From contig NZ_JAFA01000014.1 of the NCBI RefSeq assembly GCF_000519185.1, positions 1 through 64,000 of the forward strand: a stretch of 64,000 nucleotides of DNA, given 5' to 3'. The notes under the pieces were generated by a model. The model saw only the letters and a list, made by a program, of their open reading frames with translations. It made no database searches and was not told where the DNA came from. Each line of letters opens with the position of its first letter. The stretch's first letter is position 1. Below, piece after piece: positions 47,671 to 56,197 of this stretch. A program made the translations under genes and the position numbers. This DNA comes from Paraburkholderia nodosa DSM 21604. GTDB lineage: Bacteria > Pseudomonadota > Gammaproteobacteria > Burkholderiales > Burkholderiaceae.

Positions 47671-47986
47671 AAGCGATCGCCGGATCCCGCTAGCCACCCT
47701 CGCCACCGCCGAACGCCCCGCTCGCGACGAGCGGGGCATCTCGCGCGCCTTGTCGGCGCCGCCCCTTCCTTCCGTGAGCGTCCTGGCCAGCCGCAAAGTC
47801 AGCCATGCGTCATCTTCGATGCGCCGCGCATTCACCGTGACGCCTGCGTGCGGAATTGCGTGCGCTACAGGACAAACCCTGCCCCCCAATTGTCTTGTGG
47901 CGTGACTACACTATGGTCGTCGGCACTCGTTTGCTATCCGCGTTCGCATGCCGCCCGCCAGCACGATGACCACTGGGAGGTGTGCT
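47671..47986. other. Intergenic region upstream of the HtrA-like protease
   Basis: This 316-base gap contains the hairpin at 47715-47737, then the presumed promoter of the protease gene. The last part includes GGGAGG at 47975-47980, which sets the GTG start at 47987. I recognise no gene in it. Confidence 0.45.
47715..47737 (+). terminator. Strong hairpin after the DUF4148 gene
   Basis: GCCCCGCTCG at 47715-47724 pairs with CGAGCGGGGC at 47728-47737 around a CGA loop, a 10-base all-match GC-rich stem 45 bases after the stop. It has no T-run but could end transcription. Confidence 0.5.
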
Positions 47987-49786
47987 GTGCTCCGCCTGAT
48001 CTTCGCCCGCACTTCGCGCCCTGCGGCGGCGCTTGCCCTCGCGCTTGCCAGCGCTTTCTGTTACGAGGCGAACGCCGCAACGCCGCCTCCGGCCTCCACC
48101 AAGCCGCCCGCCAACAAAAGCGCCGCCAACAAAGCCGCCGTCGACAAGGCCGCTAGCGACAAGGCGGCTGGCGACAAAGCCGCCGCGCCGAAGGCCACCG
48201 CCGAAGCAACCGCGCCGGCGGCCGTGGCCACACCCGACTTCTTCTCGCTCGCCGAGCGCTACGGCCCAGCCGTCGTGCACGTGATCGCGCGCAGCGCCGA
48301 CGACCCGTCCGCGCCGCCCGAGCAGGAGGCCATCGACGACGCCGATCCTTTCTTCGCATTCTTCCGCCGCGCGCCGAAGCCGGCGTCCGACGCCGAAGCC
48401 AGCGGGCCGCGCGTGATGACGGGCGCGGGCTCCGGCTTCATCGTCAGTCCCGATGGCGTCGTGCTCACCACGGCGCATATCGTCGACAACGCCGAGCAGG
48501 TGACCGTGCGGCTCACGGACAAGCGAGAGTTCAAGGCGGAGGTCGTCGCTGTCGATCCGCAAAGCGACGTTGCCGTGCTGCAGATCGACGGCCACGATCT
48601 GCCGTTCGTGAAGCTCGCCGACACGGCGAAGGTGCAGGCCGGCGAACCTGTGCTGTCGATCGGGTCGCCGGACAGCTACCAGAACACCGTGACGACGGGC
48701 ATCCTCAGCGCGACGTCGCGCATGCTGCCCGACGGCAAGCCGTTCCCGTTCCTGCAGACCGACGTCGCGGTCAACCCCGACAACTCCGGTGGCCCGATCT
48801 TCAATCGCGCGGGCGAGGTGATCGGCATCGGCGTGCAGATTTACGCGGACGGCGGCCGCTACCAGGGCCTGACCTTCGCGATTCCGATCGACGCCGCCAA
48901 CCAGTTCCGCGCCCAGTTGCAGGCGCGCAAGACGGCGCCCGCCGGCAGCGCCAATGCGGCGAATGCAGCAAGCGCGGGCAGTGGCGGCACGATCCGCACG
49001 TTCGGCATGCAGGTCGAGGACGTGAGCCCCGGGCTTGCGGCGGCGCTCGGCTTGCCGCATGCGGGCGGCGCGCTCGTGGACGCCGTCGATCCTGGCTCGC
49101 CCATCGGCAAAGCGGGCATCCGGACCGGCGACGTGATCGTGCAGGTCGGCACCAAACCCGTCGACCGGGCCGCGACGCTCGCCGCCGCGCTCGCGGCCGT
49201 GCCGCCGGCCACGCCCGCGTCGCTGAAGGTGATCCGCAATCGCCAGCCCGCGGTGGCCGGCTTCTCGAACACGGCGTTCGAGGCGAAGGCGGCGGATGCG
49301 CCTGCGGCGGCGACGGGAGCGGCAGGCGCCGCAGGGGCGACTGCGGCACAGGCAACCGAAGCCGCGCAGGCGGCGGAGAAGACCGACGCGCCAGTCGCGC
49401 CCGCCGTAGCGGATGCGGTGGGCAAGGCGCCACCGTCTGACGTGCACGCCGTCAAAACGGTGATGACGGACCCGAACGCGCAGCCCGCCGCCGCGGCAGC
49501 ACAGGGCCCGCGCCATGCCGCCGACCGCCTCGGTCTGATCGCACATGCGCTGAGCGCCGAGGAAAAGCGCTCGACCGGGTTGCCGCTTGGTTTGATGGTG
49601 GAAGCCTCGACGGGACCCGCTGCGAGCGCGGGCGTGCGGGCTGGCGATGTCGTGCTGTCGCTCGACGACACGCTGGTCGAATCGCAGGAGGAAGCCGTCG
49701 CGCTAGAAGCGAAGGCGACGAAGAGTATGTCGCTGCTGATTCAGCGGAATAGTGCGCGGAGCTTTGTTGCGGTGAAGATCAGGTGA
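47987..49786 (+). CDS. HtrA/DegP-type periplasmic serine protease with two PDZ domains
   Basis: I start at GTG 47987 behind GGGAGG because the signal peptide (RLIFARTSRPAAALALALAS to FCYEANA) then begins in the normal place; ATG 47948 would add 13 residues. A low-complexity Lys/Ala/Asp segment follows (about 35-75, repeats of DKAA). The trypsin-like domain has His in TTAHIVDN, Asp in DPQSDVAVL and Ser in NPDNSGGPIFN. Two PDZ domains come at about 340-420 and 510-595, separated by an Ala-rich linker. It should degrade misfolded envelope proteins (MucD/DegP role). Its 599 residues are longer than DegP because of the linkers. Confidence 0.9.
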   Translation: MLRLIFARTSRPAAALALALASAFCYEANAATPPPASTKPPANKSAANKAAVDKAASDKAAGDKAAAPKATAEATAPAAVATPDFFSLAERYGPAVVHVIARSADDPSAPPEQEAIDDADPFFAFFRRAPKPASDAEASGPRVMTGAGSGFIVSPDGVVLTTAHIVDNAEQVTVRLTDKREFKAEVVAVDPQSDVAVLQIDGHDLPFVKLADTAKVQAGEPVLSIGSPDSYQNTVTTGILSATSRMLPDGKPFPFLQTDVAVNPDNSGGPIFNRAGEVIGIGVQIYADGGRYQGLTFAIPIDAANQFRAQLQARKTAPAGSANAANAASAGSGGTIRTFGMQVEDVSPGLAAALGLPHAGGALVDAVDPGSPIGKAGIRTGDVIVQVGTKPVDRAATLAAALAAVPPATPASLKVIRNRQPAVAGFSNTAFEAKAADAPAAATGAAGAAGATAAQATEAAQAAEKTDAPVAPAVADAVGKAPPSDVHAVKTVMTDPNAQPAAAAAQGPRHAADRLGLIAHALSAEEKRSTGLPLGLMVEASTGPAASAGVRAGDVVLSLDDTLVESQEEAVALEAKATKSMSLLIQRNSARSFVAVKIR

Positions 49787-49873
49787 TGGGCGCTGCGCGC
49801 GGTTCCTGGTGCTTTGGCTTTTTCTTGTTTTCGCGTCGGTACGCGGGCGTTGCCCCTGTGCGGGGCGGCACCC

Positions 49874-49899
49874 CCTTTCTTTGCCGCGGCAAAGAAAGG
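49874..49899. repeat. 26-base perfect palindrome in the left arm
   Basis: Half-site CCTTTCTTTGCCG meets its exact reverse complement at the centre (CG|CG). The same 26 bases recur in the right arm at 50276-50301, so each arm carries a self-complementary core. Confidence 0.85.
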
Positions 49900-50275
49900 A
49901 GGCAAAGAAAGCCGCTCAAACCGCTAGCGCCTGCCACGGTCCACATCGCGCCGTTGATGGTGAATGGCTCCGGAGCGTCTGTCACCTCGCACCACCATAG
50001 TTAGTGACAAGGCGCTCATTCATCCCGCTGCTCGCTTCGCGCGCTGCGGTTGGGGCTGCAAGGGAAACCAGGCGGCACGCCTGAGCATCCGCGAGATCTC
50101 ATGTGCCCGCCGGTTTTTGGCTATGCCCTTCGGCGGGCGGAGCGCCGCCGGAAGGATGACTGCCTTGTCACTAACTTTGAAGGTGCGGGGTGACAGACGC
50201 TCCGGAGCCATTCACCGTTAGCGGCGCGATGTGAACCGTGGCAGGCGCTAGCGGTTTGAGCGGCTTTCTTTGCCT

Positions 50276-50301
50276 CCTTTCTTTGCCGCGGCAAAGAAAG
50301 G
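50276..50301. repeat. 26-base perfect palindrome in the right arm
   Basis: This is an identical copy of the palindrome at 49874-49899. Both are flanked by GGAGGCAAAGAAAG-type sequence in inverted orientation. They are the best candidates for a protein-binding or folding core of the element. Confidence 0.85.
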
Positions 50302-50393
50302 AGGTGCCGCCCCGCACAGGGGCAACGCCCGCGTACCGACGCGAACACAAGGAAAGCCCAAACCGGCCAGGAACAACGAAAAAACCCAACCCC

Positions 50394-51239
50394 TCACCGC
50401 GGCGTCAGCTGCGCATAAACATCATGCGCAAGCTGCAGCAGCGCCTTGCGATCGATCCCACCCGAAAGCGCATACCCAAAGTCGCCATCCACCCAGTAAA
50501 ACACATTCACAGGCCCATCCTGATAAAGCTTGAACGCGGTAGTGTTGGCGCTCGTCTTGCGGTGCGAGATACACAGCGTCACGCGCTCGCCGCGCGCGTT
50601 GTGATACATGAACTGCGCGACTTCGCCGCCGTCGTCGGCCGGCAACAACCGCCCACCCGAAAGCTCGAACCCACTCTTCGAGAGCATCGGCGCGCGCACG
50701 TTGGTGCCGAGCCGGTTGGCGAGCCACTTCACGAAGTCCTGCTCCTGGCTGTCGTCCATCGTGTCGGGCCGCCCCACCGTCGGCATGTAGACCACATGCG
50801 CGAGCGCCGCTTGCTGCGCGAAGCGCATGGTGCTGTCCACGCTCACCGCACGCAGCTCGCCGCCGCCGGCCACACCTGCGGGCGCACCCGTGCCGCCCAT
50901 GCCGTAGTGCATGCCCCACCCGATTCCCACGCCCAGCACCAGCGCCGCCGCGAGACCCGCGAAGCGCGGCCAGTTCGCCGCCGGGCGCGTGTTCCGCACA
51001 GCTTGCGCCTCGGGGTCACGGGCGGCCACGCGCAGGCGCGCGGGCAGCGGCTCGTTGAGCACGCGGTCGTAACGTTCGTGCAGCAGGTTGTTGAGCGAGA
51101 AGAAGTCGCTCGCGCGCGCGGCAAGCTCGGGGTTGCGCTCGAGCTCCCGCTCCACATCGGCGCGGCGCGCCTCGGAAAGCGTGCCGTCCACGTAGGCGTG
51201 AATCTCGTCTTGCGTGACTGGATTTTGTTGTTCGCTCAT
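50394..51239 (-). CDS. Anti-sigma factor, membrane-anchored
   Basis: The 281-residue protein begins with a cytosolic anti-sigma domain (TQDEIHAYVDGTLSEARRAD, about 8-60), has one membrane helix (about 92-112, FAGLAAALVLGVGIGWGMHY) and a large periplasmic domain (about 115-281). It overlaps the ECF sigma gene by ATGA at 51236-51239, so the two are made together. It would hold the sigma factor inactive at the membrane until an envelope signal acts on the outer domain. No zinc-finger HxxxCxxC is visible in the N-terminal part. Confidence 0.85.
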   Translation of the reverse strand: MSEQQNPVTQDEIHAYVDGTLSEARRADVERELERNPELAARASDFFSLNNLLHERYDRVLNEPLPARLRVAARDPEAQAVRNTRPAANWPRFAGLAAALVLGVGIGWGMHYGMGGTGAPAGVAGGGELRAVSVDSTMRFAQQAALAHVVYMPTVGRPDTMDDSQEQDFVKWLANRLGTNVRAPMLSKSGFELSGGRLLPADDGGEVAQFMYHNARGERVTLCISHRKTSANTTAFKLYQDGPVNVFYWVDGDFGYALSGGIDRKALLQLAHDVYAQLTPR

Positions 51240-51754
51240 CGCACCACCTTGAGATTCGCACGCGGGACGGAACCGGCCATGAGCGCCCGCAAGCGCTCAC
51301 GCCCCCTCGACAGACGCGACATGACCGTGCCGATCGGTATGTCGAGCGCCAATGCGACATCGGCGTAACTCATCTCCTCCAGTCCTACCAGAAGCACCAC
51401 CTCGCGCTGCTCCACGGGCAGGCGCTGCAGCGCAAAGTCCAGATCGCGTACTTCGAGCGCGCCCGTCTGCGTGGCGGGCACGGCGTAGTCGGTCTCGGGC
51501 ACGCTGTCGTCGTCGACGGAAACGTGCGCGCCACGTGCCGCCGACTTGCGCACCTGGTTCACGAACAGGTTGTGCATGATCGTGAAAAGCCAGGCGCGCA
51601 GGTCGGTGCCCGAACGAAACAACTCCGTGCGCGCGATGGCGCGCTCGAGCGTGTCCTGCACGAGGTCGTCGGCGAGCTCGCGGTTGTTGATCAGCGCGCG
51701 CGCGTAGCGTCGCAGGCGCGGCACGTGTTCTATCAGCTCGTCACGGATGTCCAT
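51236..51754 (-). CDS. ECF sigma factor, RpoE-like
   Basis: The 172-residue protein has sigma-2 (about 5-75, with YARALINNRELADDLVQDTL and LRAWLFTIMHNLFVNQVRK) and sigma-4 (about 110-165, VLLVGLEEMSYADVALALDI and PIGTVMSRLSRGRERLR). It is translationally coupled to the anti-sigma gene downstream. A second anti-sigma-like gene lies 55 bases upstream in the same direction, which is unusual. It should control an envelope or stress regulon. The target promoter is not evident nearby. Confidence 0.92.
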   Translation of the reverse strand: MDIRDELIEHVPRLRRYARALINNRELADDLVQDTLERAIARTELFRSGTDLRAWLFTIMHNLFVNQVRKSAARGAHVSVDDDSVPETDYAVPATQTGALEVRDLDFALQRLPVEQREVVLLVGLEEMSYADVALALDIPIGTVMSRLSRGRERLRALMAGSVPRANLKVVR

Positions 51755-51809
51755 GTTTCATCCTGAATTGCCGCAAGGGTCATTGCGCGGTTTGCCTCGT
51801 CGGGCGGGT

Positions 51810-52541
51810 TCACGATCCTTCGCCTTCGCGCGCCGGCTGCGTGGCGAGCGTCGCGAGGTCCGCCGCGCGCATCAAGCCGCGCGTTTGGGCGTTGCCCGCG
51901 AGCACCCAGCGCGTGCCGCTCTCGCGCCACATCAGGAGCCGCAGCGGACCCGCGCGGTGTGCGCTCCACTGCGGCGCCGCGCCGGCGAGCCAGGCGCGGC
52001 TCGCGAGCAGCACCACGCGCTCGCCCTGGTTGTTTTCGTAGACATAGCGCTGCGCGCTCGCGAACGGGCCAACCCGCACCTCGCCGCCGCCGAGAAAATG
52101 CAGGCCCGCCGCGCCGAAATCGAACGGCGCACGCGCCGCGCCCGCTTCCAGCGCCTCCGGCTGCGCGTTTTCGGCTTCCATCAGCGCCATCACCGCGGCG
52201 TTGTTCAGCACTTGCTGCGACGGCTCGGTCACGCCGACCCACGCCACTGCGGCGCCCGCCATCGCCACCGCAGCCGCGAGAGCGATAGCGTAGCGCACCA
52301 CCCGGCCGCTTCGGGCTGGAGCGGTGCGCGAGTGCGCCGTCTGCGTGGCCGGCGCCGGGTAAGCGTCGCGGATCTGGGCGTTCAGGCGCCGGTAGAACAG
52401 GATGCGATGCCATTCGCCGGGCTTGCCCGCGAGGTAGTGCCGCACGTGCGCCGCCCGCGCGCCGGCGAGCGTGCCGTCGCTGTAGGCCTGGATATCGGCT
52501 TCGGAAATCGGCGGCTCGTCGAGCGGCCCGCGAAACTTCAT
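51810..52541 (-). CDS. Second anti-sigma-like membrane protein
   Basis: From ATG 52541 the protein has 243 residues. The N-terminal part (PPISEADIQAYSDGTLAGAR, about 9-55) matches the start of the anti-sigma encoded at 50394. A membrane helix follows (about 89-109, YAIALAAAVAMAGAAVAWVG), then a periplasmic domain (about 110-243) with RVGPFASAQRYVYENNQGER. The outer domains of the two share the pattern of a short beta-rich module (NARGER / NNQGER). It probably also binds a sigma factor or modulates the same one. A longer upstream reading is open but unsupported. Confidence 0.7.
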   Translation of the reverse strand: MKFRGPLDEPPISEADIQAYSDGTLAGARAAHVRHYLAGKPGEWHRILFYRRLNAQIRDAYPAPATQTAHSRTAPARSGRVVRYAIALAAAVAMAGAAVAWVGVTEPSQQVLNNAAVMALMEAENAQPEALEAGAARAPFDFGAAGLHFLGGGEVRVGPFASAQRYVYENNQGERVVLLASRAWLAGAAPQWSAHRAGPLRLLMWRESGTRWVLAGNAQTRGLMRAADLATLATQPAREGEGS

Positions 52542-52795
52542 GATTGTGGATCGATGCTGATTGGGTGGCGATGCGGGGGCTAACACGCCGCGGGCGCGGA
52601 TTATTCCGCCTGGCGGCGAAATTCCCCTTTTGCGCGGCGCTCGAGCGATTTTGCGCCATGCGGGCGGCCAATTCATCGCATCCGCATAAAAAAACGCCAC
52701 ATTACCCGCACTGAATAATATTTGAATTATTTCCTTAAAAGCGCATGCGAGCATCACGCCCAACTGCCGCGCACCCTGCTGCAGGTTCGTGATTG

Positions 52796-55000
52796 ATGGG
52801 AATTCAAGTGAAAAATGCTGCTCGCCTCATTGCCTTGTCGGTAGCGCTGCAAGGTCTCGCCATTCAACCCTGCGTCGCGCAAAGCACGCTCAACTACACC
52901 ACGTCCTGGATCGGCAACAGCTTCGGTTTCGGCGACGGCAAGTGGATGCAGCAAGACGTACAGGCCATCGCCGTCGCGCCCGACGGCACCGTCTACGCGA
53001 ACGCGCCCTGGGACGAAAGCGGCAGCGAGATCGGCGTCTACCGCGGCGGCGACAAGCTCGCCGTGGCCGGCAACACGCACGGCTGGGGCAACGCGGGCGG
53101 CGACGCCATCGCGGCGAACAGCACCTACGTGTACGCCGCGATGTCGATTGGCAACCAGAGCAACGGGCTCGTGGGCGCGGACTATCCGCCCGCCAACCAG
53201 ACCTGGTTCGGCGTGACGCGCCGGCTGCGCTCGAACGTGGCGCAGGGCGCGCCGTTCGCGAGCGGCATCGGCAACAGCGCGAACGCGACGAAAAACAGCT
53301 TCCTGCGCGTGCTCGCCGCGCCGGGCAGCAGCGACGGCGCCGTGCGCGGCCTCGCCGCCACCGAAGCCGAGTTGTACGTTGCCGATACCGCGGACAATCG
53401 TATCGTGGTCTACGACGCACAAACCATGCGTCAACTGCGTTCTTTCACCGTGCCCACGCCGGGCCGCATTGCGCTAGCCACTGACAGTACGCTCTGGGTG
53501 ATCCAGGGCACGCAGGACGCGAACGGCCCGAGCATCGGTCACTACCGCAAGGACGGCACCGCGCTCAACGATGCGCCCGTGCTGCCCGCGGGCACCGTGC
53601 CCACCGACCTCGCCTTCGCGCCTTCGGGCCAGCTCTCGATTGCCGACAACGGCCCCTCGCAGCAGATTCTGCTCTACGCCCGCACGTCGAGCGGCCAGAT
53701 GGCGGCGGCAGGCACACTGGGCACGCGCCAGGGCATCTTCCACGTCGTGGAGGGCACGCCCGGCGACTGGCGCTTCAACGGCATCACCAGCATCGGCTAC
53801 GACCAGGCGGGCAACCTGTACGTCGCGCAGAACGGCCAGGGGCCGCGGCCGTACGGCACCGCGCTAGTAGGCCAGGGAGCGGTGCTCGAAAGCTACGCGA
53901 TGGGCACGCGCACGCTGGGCTGGCGCCTCGATGGCCTGACCTTCGTCGATGCCGCCGCCTTCGACCCCGCCAACACCGCCAACGTCTTCACCGGCTCGAA
54001 GCGCTTCACGCTCGACTACCGCCAGGCGCCCGGCAAGCAATGGACCTATGCGGGCTTCACGCTCAACCGCTTCGCCTATCCCGACGATCCCGCGCTGCAC
54101 TCCACGCGCGGCGTGCGCGGCTCGCCCATGGTGCGCCGCTTCAATGGCCAGCTATTCCTCTATACGCTCGACCAGTACGCGCACTACCTGAACATCTACC
54201 GCTTCTCACCCGCAACGGATGGCGAAGTCGCGATTCCCTCGGGCCTGCTCGCCCAGAATCCGATGCCGGGCACCTGGCCCGCCGGCCAGCCGACCTACGG
54301 CGAGTGGATGTGGCGCGACGCGAACGGCGACGGCCACGTGGACGCGAGCGAGATCGCCTCGAACCCCTCGACGGGCGCGACCGTCGGCAACGGCTACTGG
54401 TGGGTGGACACGCCCGGCAACGTGTGGCTCGCCACGCCCCTTTCGGGGATTCGCGAGATGCCGATGCAAGGGCTCGACGCGCAGGGCAATCCGCAGTACA
54501 CCTATGCATCGTCGAAGATGTTCCCGATGCCGGCGCCGTTCAACCGCATCGCGCGGATCGTCTACGTGGCCGAAACCGACACGATGTACATCACCGGCTT
54601 CACCGCGAACATTCCGTGGGATGCGTCGCACTGGAAGGAAGCCGGGCCCGTGCTCGCGCGTTACGACAACTGGTCGAGCGGTTCGCCCACGCTCACGTGG
54701 CAGGCGTCGTTGCCCTGGAACACGGGCAGCAGCCCGCAGGTGACGACAGTGGGGATCGCCGTGGCCGGCAACTATGTGTTCATCGCGGAGCTATACACGC
54801 AGAAGATCGACGTGTACGACGCGCGCAGCGGCCAGATCGTCGGTTCGATGACACCCGGTGCGGACGTGGGCAATACGAGCGGTTGGGTGGACATCTATAT
54901 GGGCATGAGCGCCGCGCAGCGCGATAACGGCGACTACGTGGTGCTCGTGGAGGACGACGCGCGCGCCAAGATCCTGATGTACGACTGGACGCCGGGCTGA
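52796..55000 (+). CDS. Secreted NHL/beta-propeller-like protein with an EF-hand loop
   Basis: The 734-residue protein has a signal peptide (MGIQVKNAARLIALSVAL to about CVAQ). Repeats such as RGLAATEAELYVADTADNRI and GITSIGYDQAGNLYVAQNGQ look like blades of an NHL-type propeller. At residues 508-519 the loop DANGDGHVDASE fits a canonical calcium-binding EF-hand (D-N-D-H-D-E). The start is uncertain: ATG 52796 lacks a strong ribosome-binding site and GTG 52808 is an alternative. It lies between the divergent anti-sigma-like gene and the convergent wspR gene. Its role is unknown; periplasmic or extracellular binding is plausible. Confidence 0.65.
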   Translation: MGIQVKNAARLIALSVALQGLAIQPCVAQSTLNYTTSWIGNSFGFGDGKWMQQDVQAIAVAPDGTVYANAPWDESGSEIGVYRGGDKLAVAGNTHGWGNAGGDAIAANSTYVYAAMSIGNQSNGLVGADYPPANQTWFGVTRRLRSNVAQGAPFASGIGNSANATKNSFLRVLAAPGSSDGAVRGLAATEAELYVADTADNRIVVYDAQTMRQLRSFTVPTPGRIALATDSTLWVIQGTQDANGPSIGHYRKDGTALNDAPVLPAGTVPTDLAFAPSGQLSIADNGPSQQILLYARTSSGQMAAAGTLGTRQGIFHVVEGTPGDWRFNGITSIGYDQAGNLYVAQNGQGPRPYGTALVGQGAVLESYAMGTRTLGWRLDGLTFVDAAAFDPANTANVFTGSKRFTLDYRQAPGKQWTYAGFTLNRFAYPDDPALHSTRGVRGSPMVRRFNGQLFLYTLDQYAHYLNIYRFSPATDGEVAIPSGLLAQNPMPGTWPAGQPTYGEWMWRDANGDGHVDASEIASNPSTGATVGNGYWWVDTPGNVWLATPLSGIREMPMQGLDAQGNPQYTYASSKMFPMPAPFNRIARIVYVAETDTMYITGFTANIPWDASHWKEAGPVLARYDNWSSGSPTLTWQASLPWNTGSSPQVTTVGIAVAGNYVFIAELYTQKIDVYDARSGQIVGSMTPGADVGNTSGWVDIYMGMSAAQRDNGDYVVLVEDDARAKILMYDWTPG

Positions 55001-55014
55001 GGCGCTTCGCGCCT

Positions 55015-56166
55015 TTACGACCGCCCCGACACGTGCGTGGAAAACGCCACGCGATTGCGGCCGTCGCGCTTCGCGCGGTAGAGCGCGGCGTCGGCTTCCT
55101 CGATCAGCGCCGTTTCCGCGAGCCCCGGCGCGGGCGTGAGCGTCGCCACACCAATGCTGATCGTGAGGTGCTCGCTCACGGCGGAGCCCACGTGCGGCAA
55201 CGCGAGCCCCACCACGTCGCGGCGCATTTTCTCGGCGAGCAGCCGCGCGCCCGCGCTGCCCGTGCCCGGCAGCACGACGGCGAACTCTTCGCCGCCGAAG
55301 CGCGCCACGAGGTCGCGCGGCTGACGTATCTCGCGGCGGATCGTCGTCGCCACCGAGCGCAGCACGTTGTCGCCTGCCACGTGGCCGTAGGTGTCGTTGT
55401 AGGGCTTGAAGTAGTCCACGTCGATCATCAGCAGCGACACTTCGGTGCGCTCGCGCTCCGCCCGCTTCCACTCGGCGTTCAGGAACTCGTCCAGATAGCG
55501 CCGGTTCGAGAGGCCGGTCAGGCCGTCCGAATGCGTGAGGCGGCGCAGTTCGAGGTTCGCGCGGAGCAGTTCCTGCTGCGAGCGGCGCAGCGCGCGATAG
55601 GCCTCGTCGCGCTGAAGCATGTTTACGTAGGATCGCGAATGATATTTCACGCGCGCGATCAGCTCGACGCTGTCCGGCAGCTTGACGAGGTAATCGTTGG
55701 CCCCCGAGGCGAACGCCGCGCTCTTGATAGCGGGCTCTTCCTTGGTGGAGAGCACGATGATCGGCACGTCGCGCGTCGCTTCGCTCGCGCGGTAGGCGCG
55801 CACGAGCGTGAGGCCGTCGGTGCCCGGCATCACGAGGTCCTGCAGGATCACGGTCGGGCGCACTTCCTCGGCCGTGCGCACGGCCTGGTCGGGATGCGCG
55901 CAATAGTGGAAGTCGATCTCGCGCTCGCTCGCGAGCGCCCGGCGCACGGCCTCCGCCACGATCGCCTGGTCGTCCACCAGTAGCACCATCATCGGCATGT
56001 CGGCGGCGGGCAGCGTTTGCTCCAGCGCGCTGCGCACGGCCTCCAGCGCGACGTCGAGCGAAGCATCGTCGGCGCTGGTGGGGTCGAGACCCGCGTCGAG
56101 GCCGACGTCTGGCCCGATGCCGTCGGCAACGTTTGCGCTGGTTGGAAGAGTGGACTTCTCGGTCAT
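55015..56166 (-). CDS. wspR: Wsp response regulator / diguanylate cyclase WspR
   Basis: The 383-residue protein has a receiver domain (about 58-180, phospho-acceptor Asp110 in ILQDLVMPG), a helical linker and a GGDEF domain with the active motif ARFGGEEFAVVLPG. It is about 35 residues longer than Pseudomonas WspR, mostly through an acidic N-terminal leader. Phosphorylation by WspE should trigger oligomerisation and c-di-GMP synthesis. At the inhibition site, 5 residues before GGEEF, the sequence is QPRD instead of RxxD, so product inhibition may be altered. It is the last gene of the operon, 31 bases after wspF. Confidence 0.93.
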   Translation of the reverse strand: MTEKSTLPTSANVADGIGPDVGLDAGLDPTSADDASLDVALEAVRSALEQTLPAADMPMMVLLVDDQAIVAEAVRRALASEREIDFHYCAHPDQAVRTAEEVRPTVILQDLVMPGTDGLTLVRAYRASEATRDVPIIVLSTKEEPAIKSAAFASGANDYLVKLPDSVELIARVKYHSRSYVNMLQRDEAYRALRRSQQELLRANLELRRLTHSDGLTGLSNRRYLDEFLNAEWKRAERERTEVSLLMIDVDYFKPYNDTYGHVAGDNVLRSVATTIRREIRQPRDLVARFGGEEFAVVLPGTGSAGARLLAEKMRRDVVGLALPHVGSAVSEHLTISIGVATLTPAPGLAETALIEEADAALYRAKRDGRNRVAFSTHVSGRS

Positions 56167-56197
56167 GATATCGGTCGCGTCTCGTGATGGCTGGCGT

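Larger units (their letters stand above)
49811..50364. repeat. Large imperfect inverted-repeat element (~554 bp)
   Basis: The left arm (49811-50013) and right arm (50162-50364) are 203 bases each and, by my hand alignment, about 93% identical as inverted copies (14 mismatches), around a 148-base centre. Most mismatches lie at the outer end and in two short patches. Short frames on opposite strands in the two arms encode matching peptides (AGVAPVRGG, CRGKERRQRKPLKP), but I judge them by-products. The element lies between two convergent genes and could fold into a very long hairpin. Confidence 0.85.

Noticed and set aside
49783..50389. Short frames in the two arms of the inverted repeat (49783-50004 plus, 50171-50389 minus)
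   Set aside because: The peptides match only because the DNA arms match, and there is no ribosome-binding site. I treat them as by-products of the repeat.
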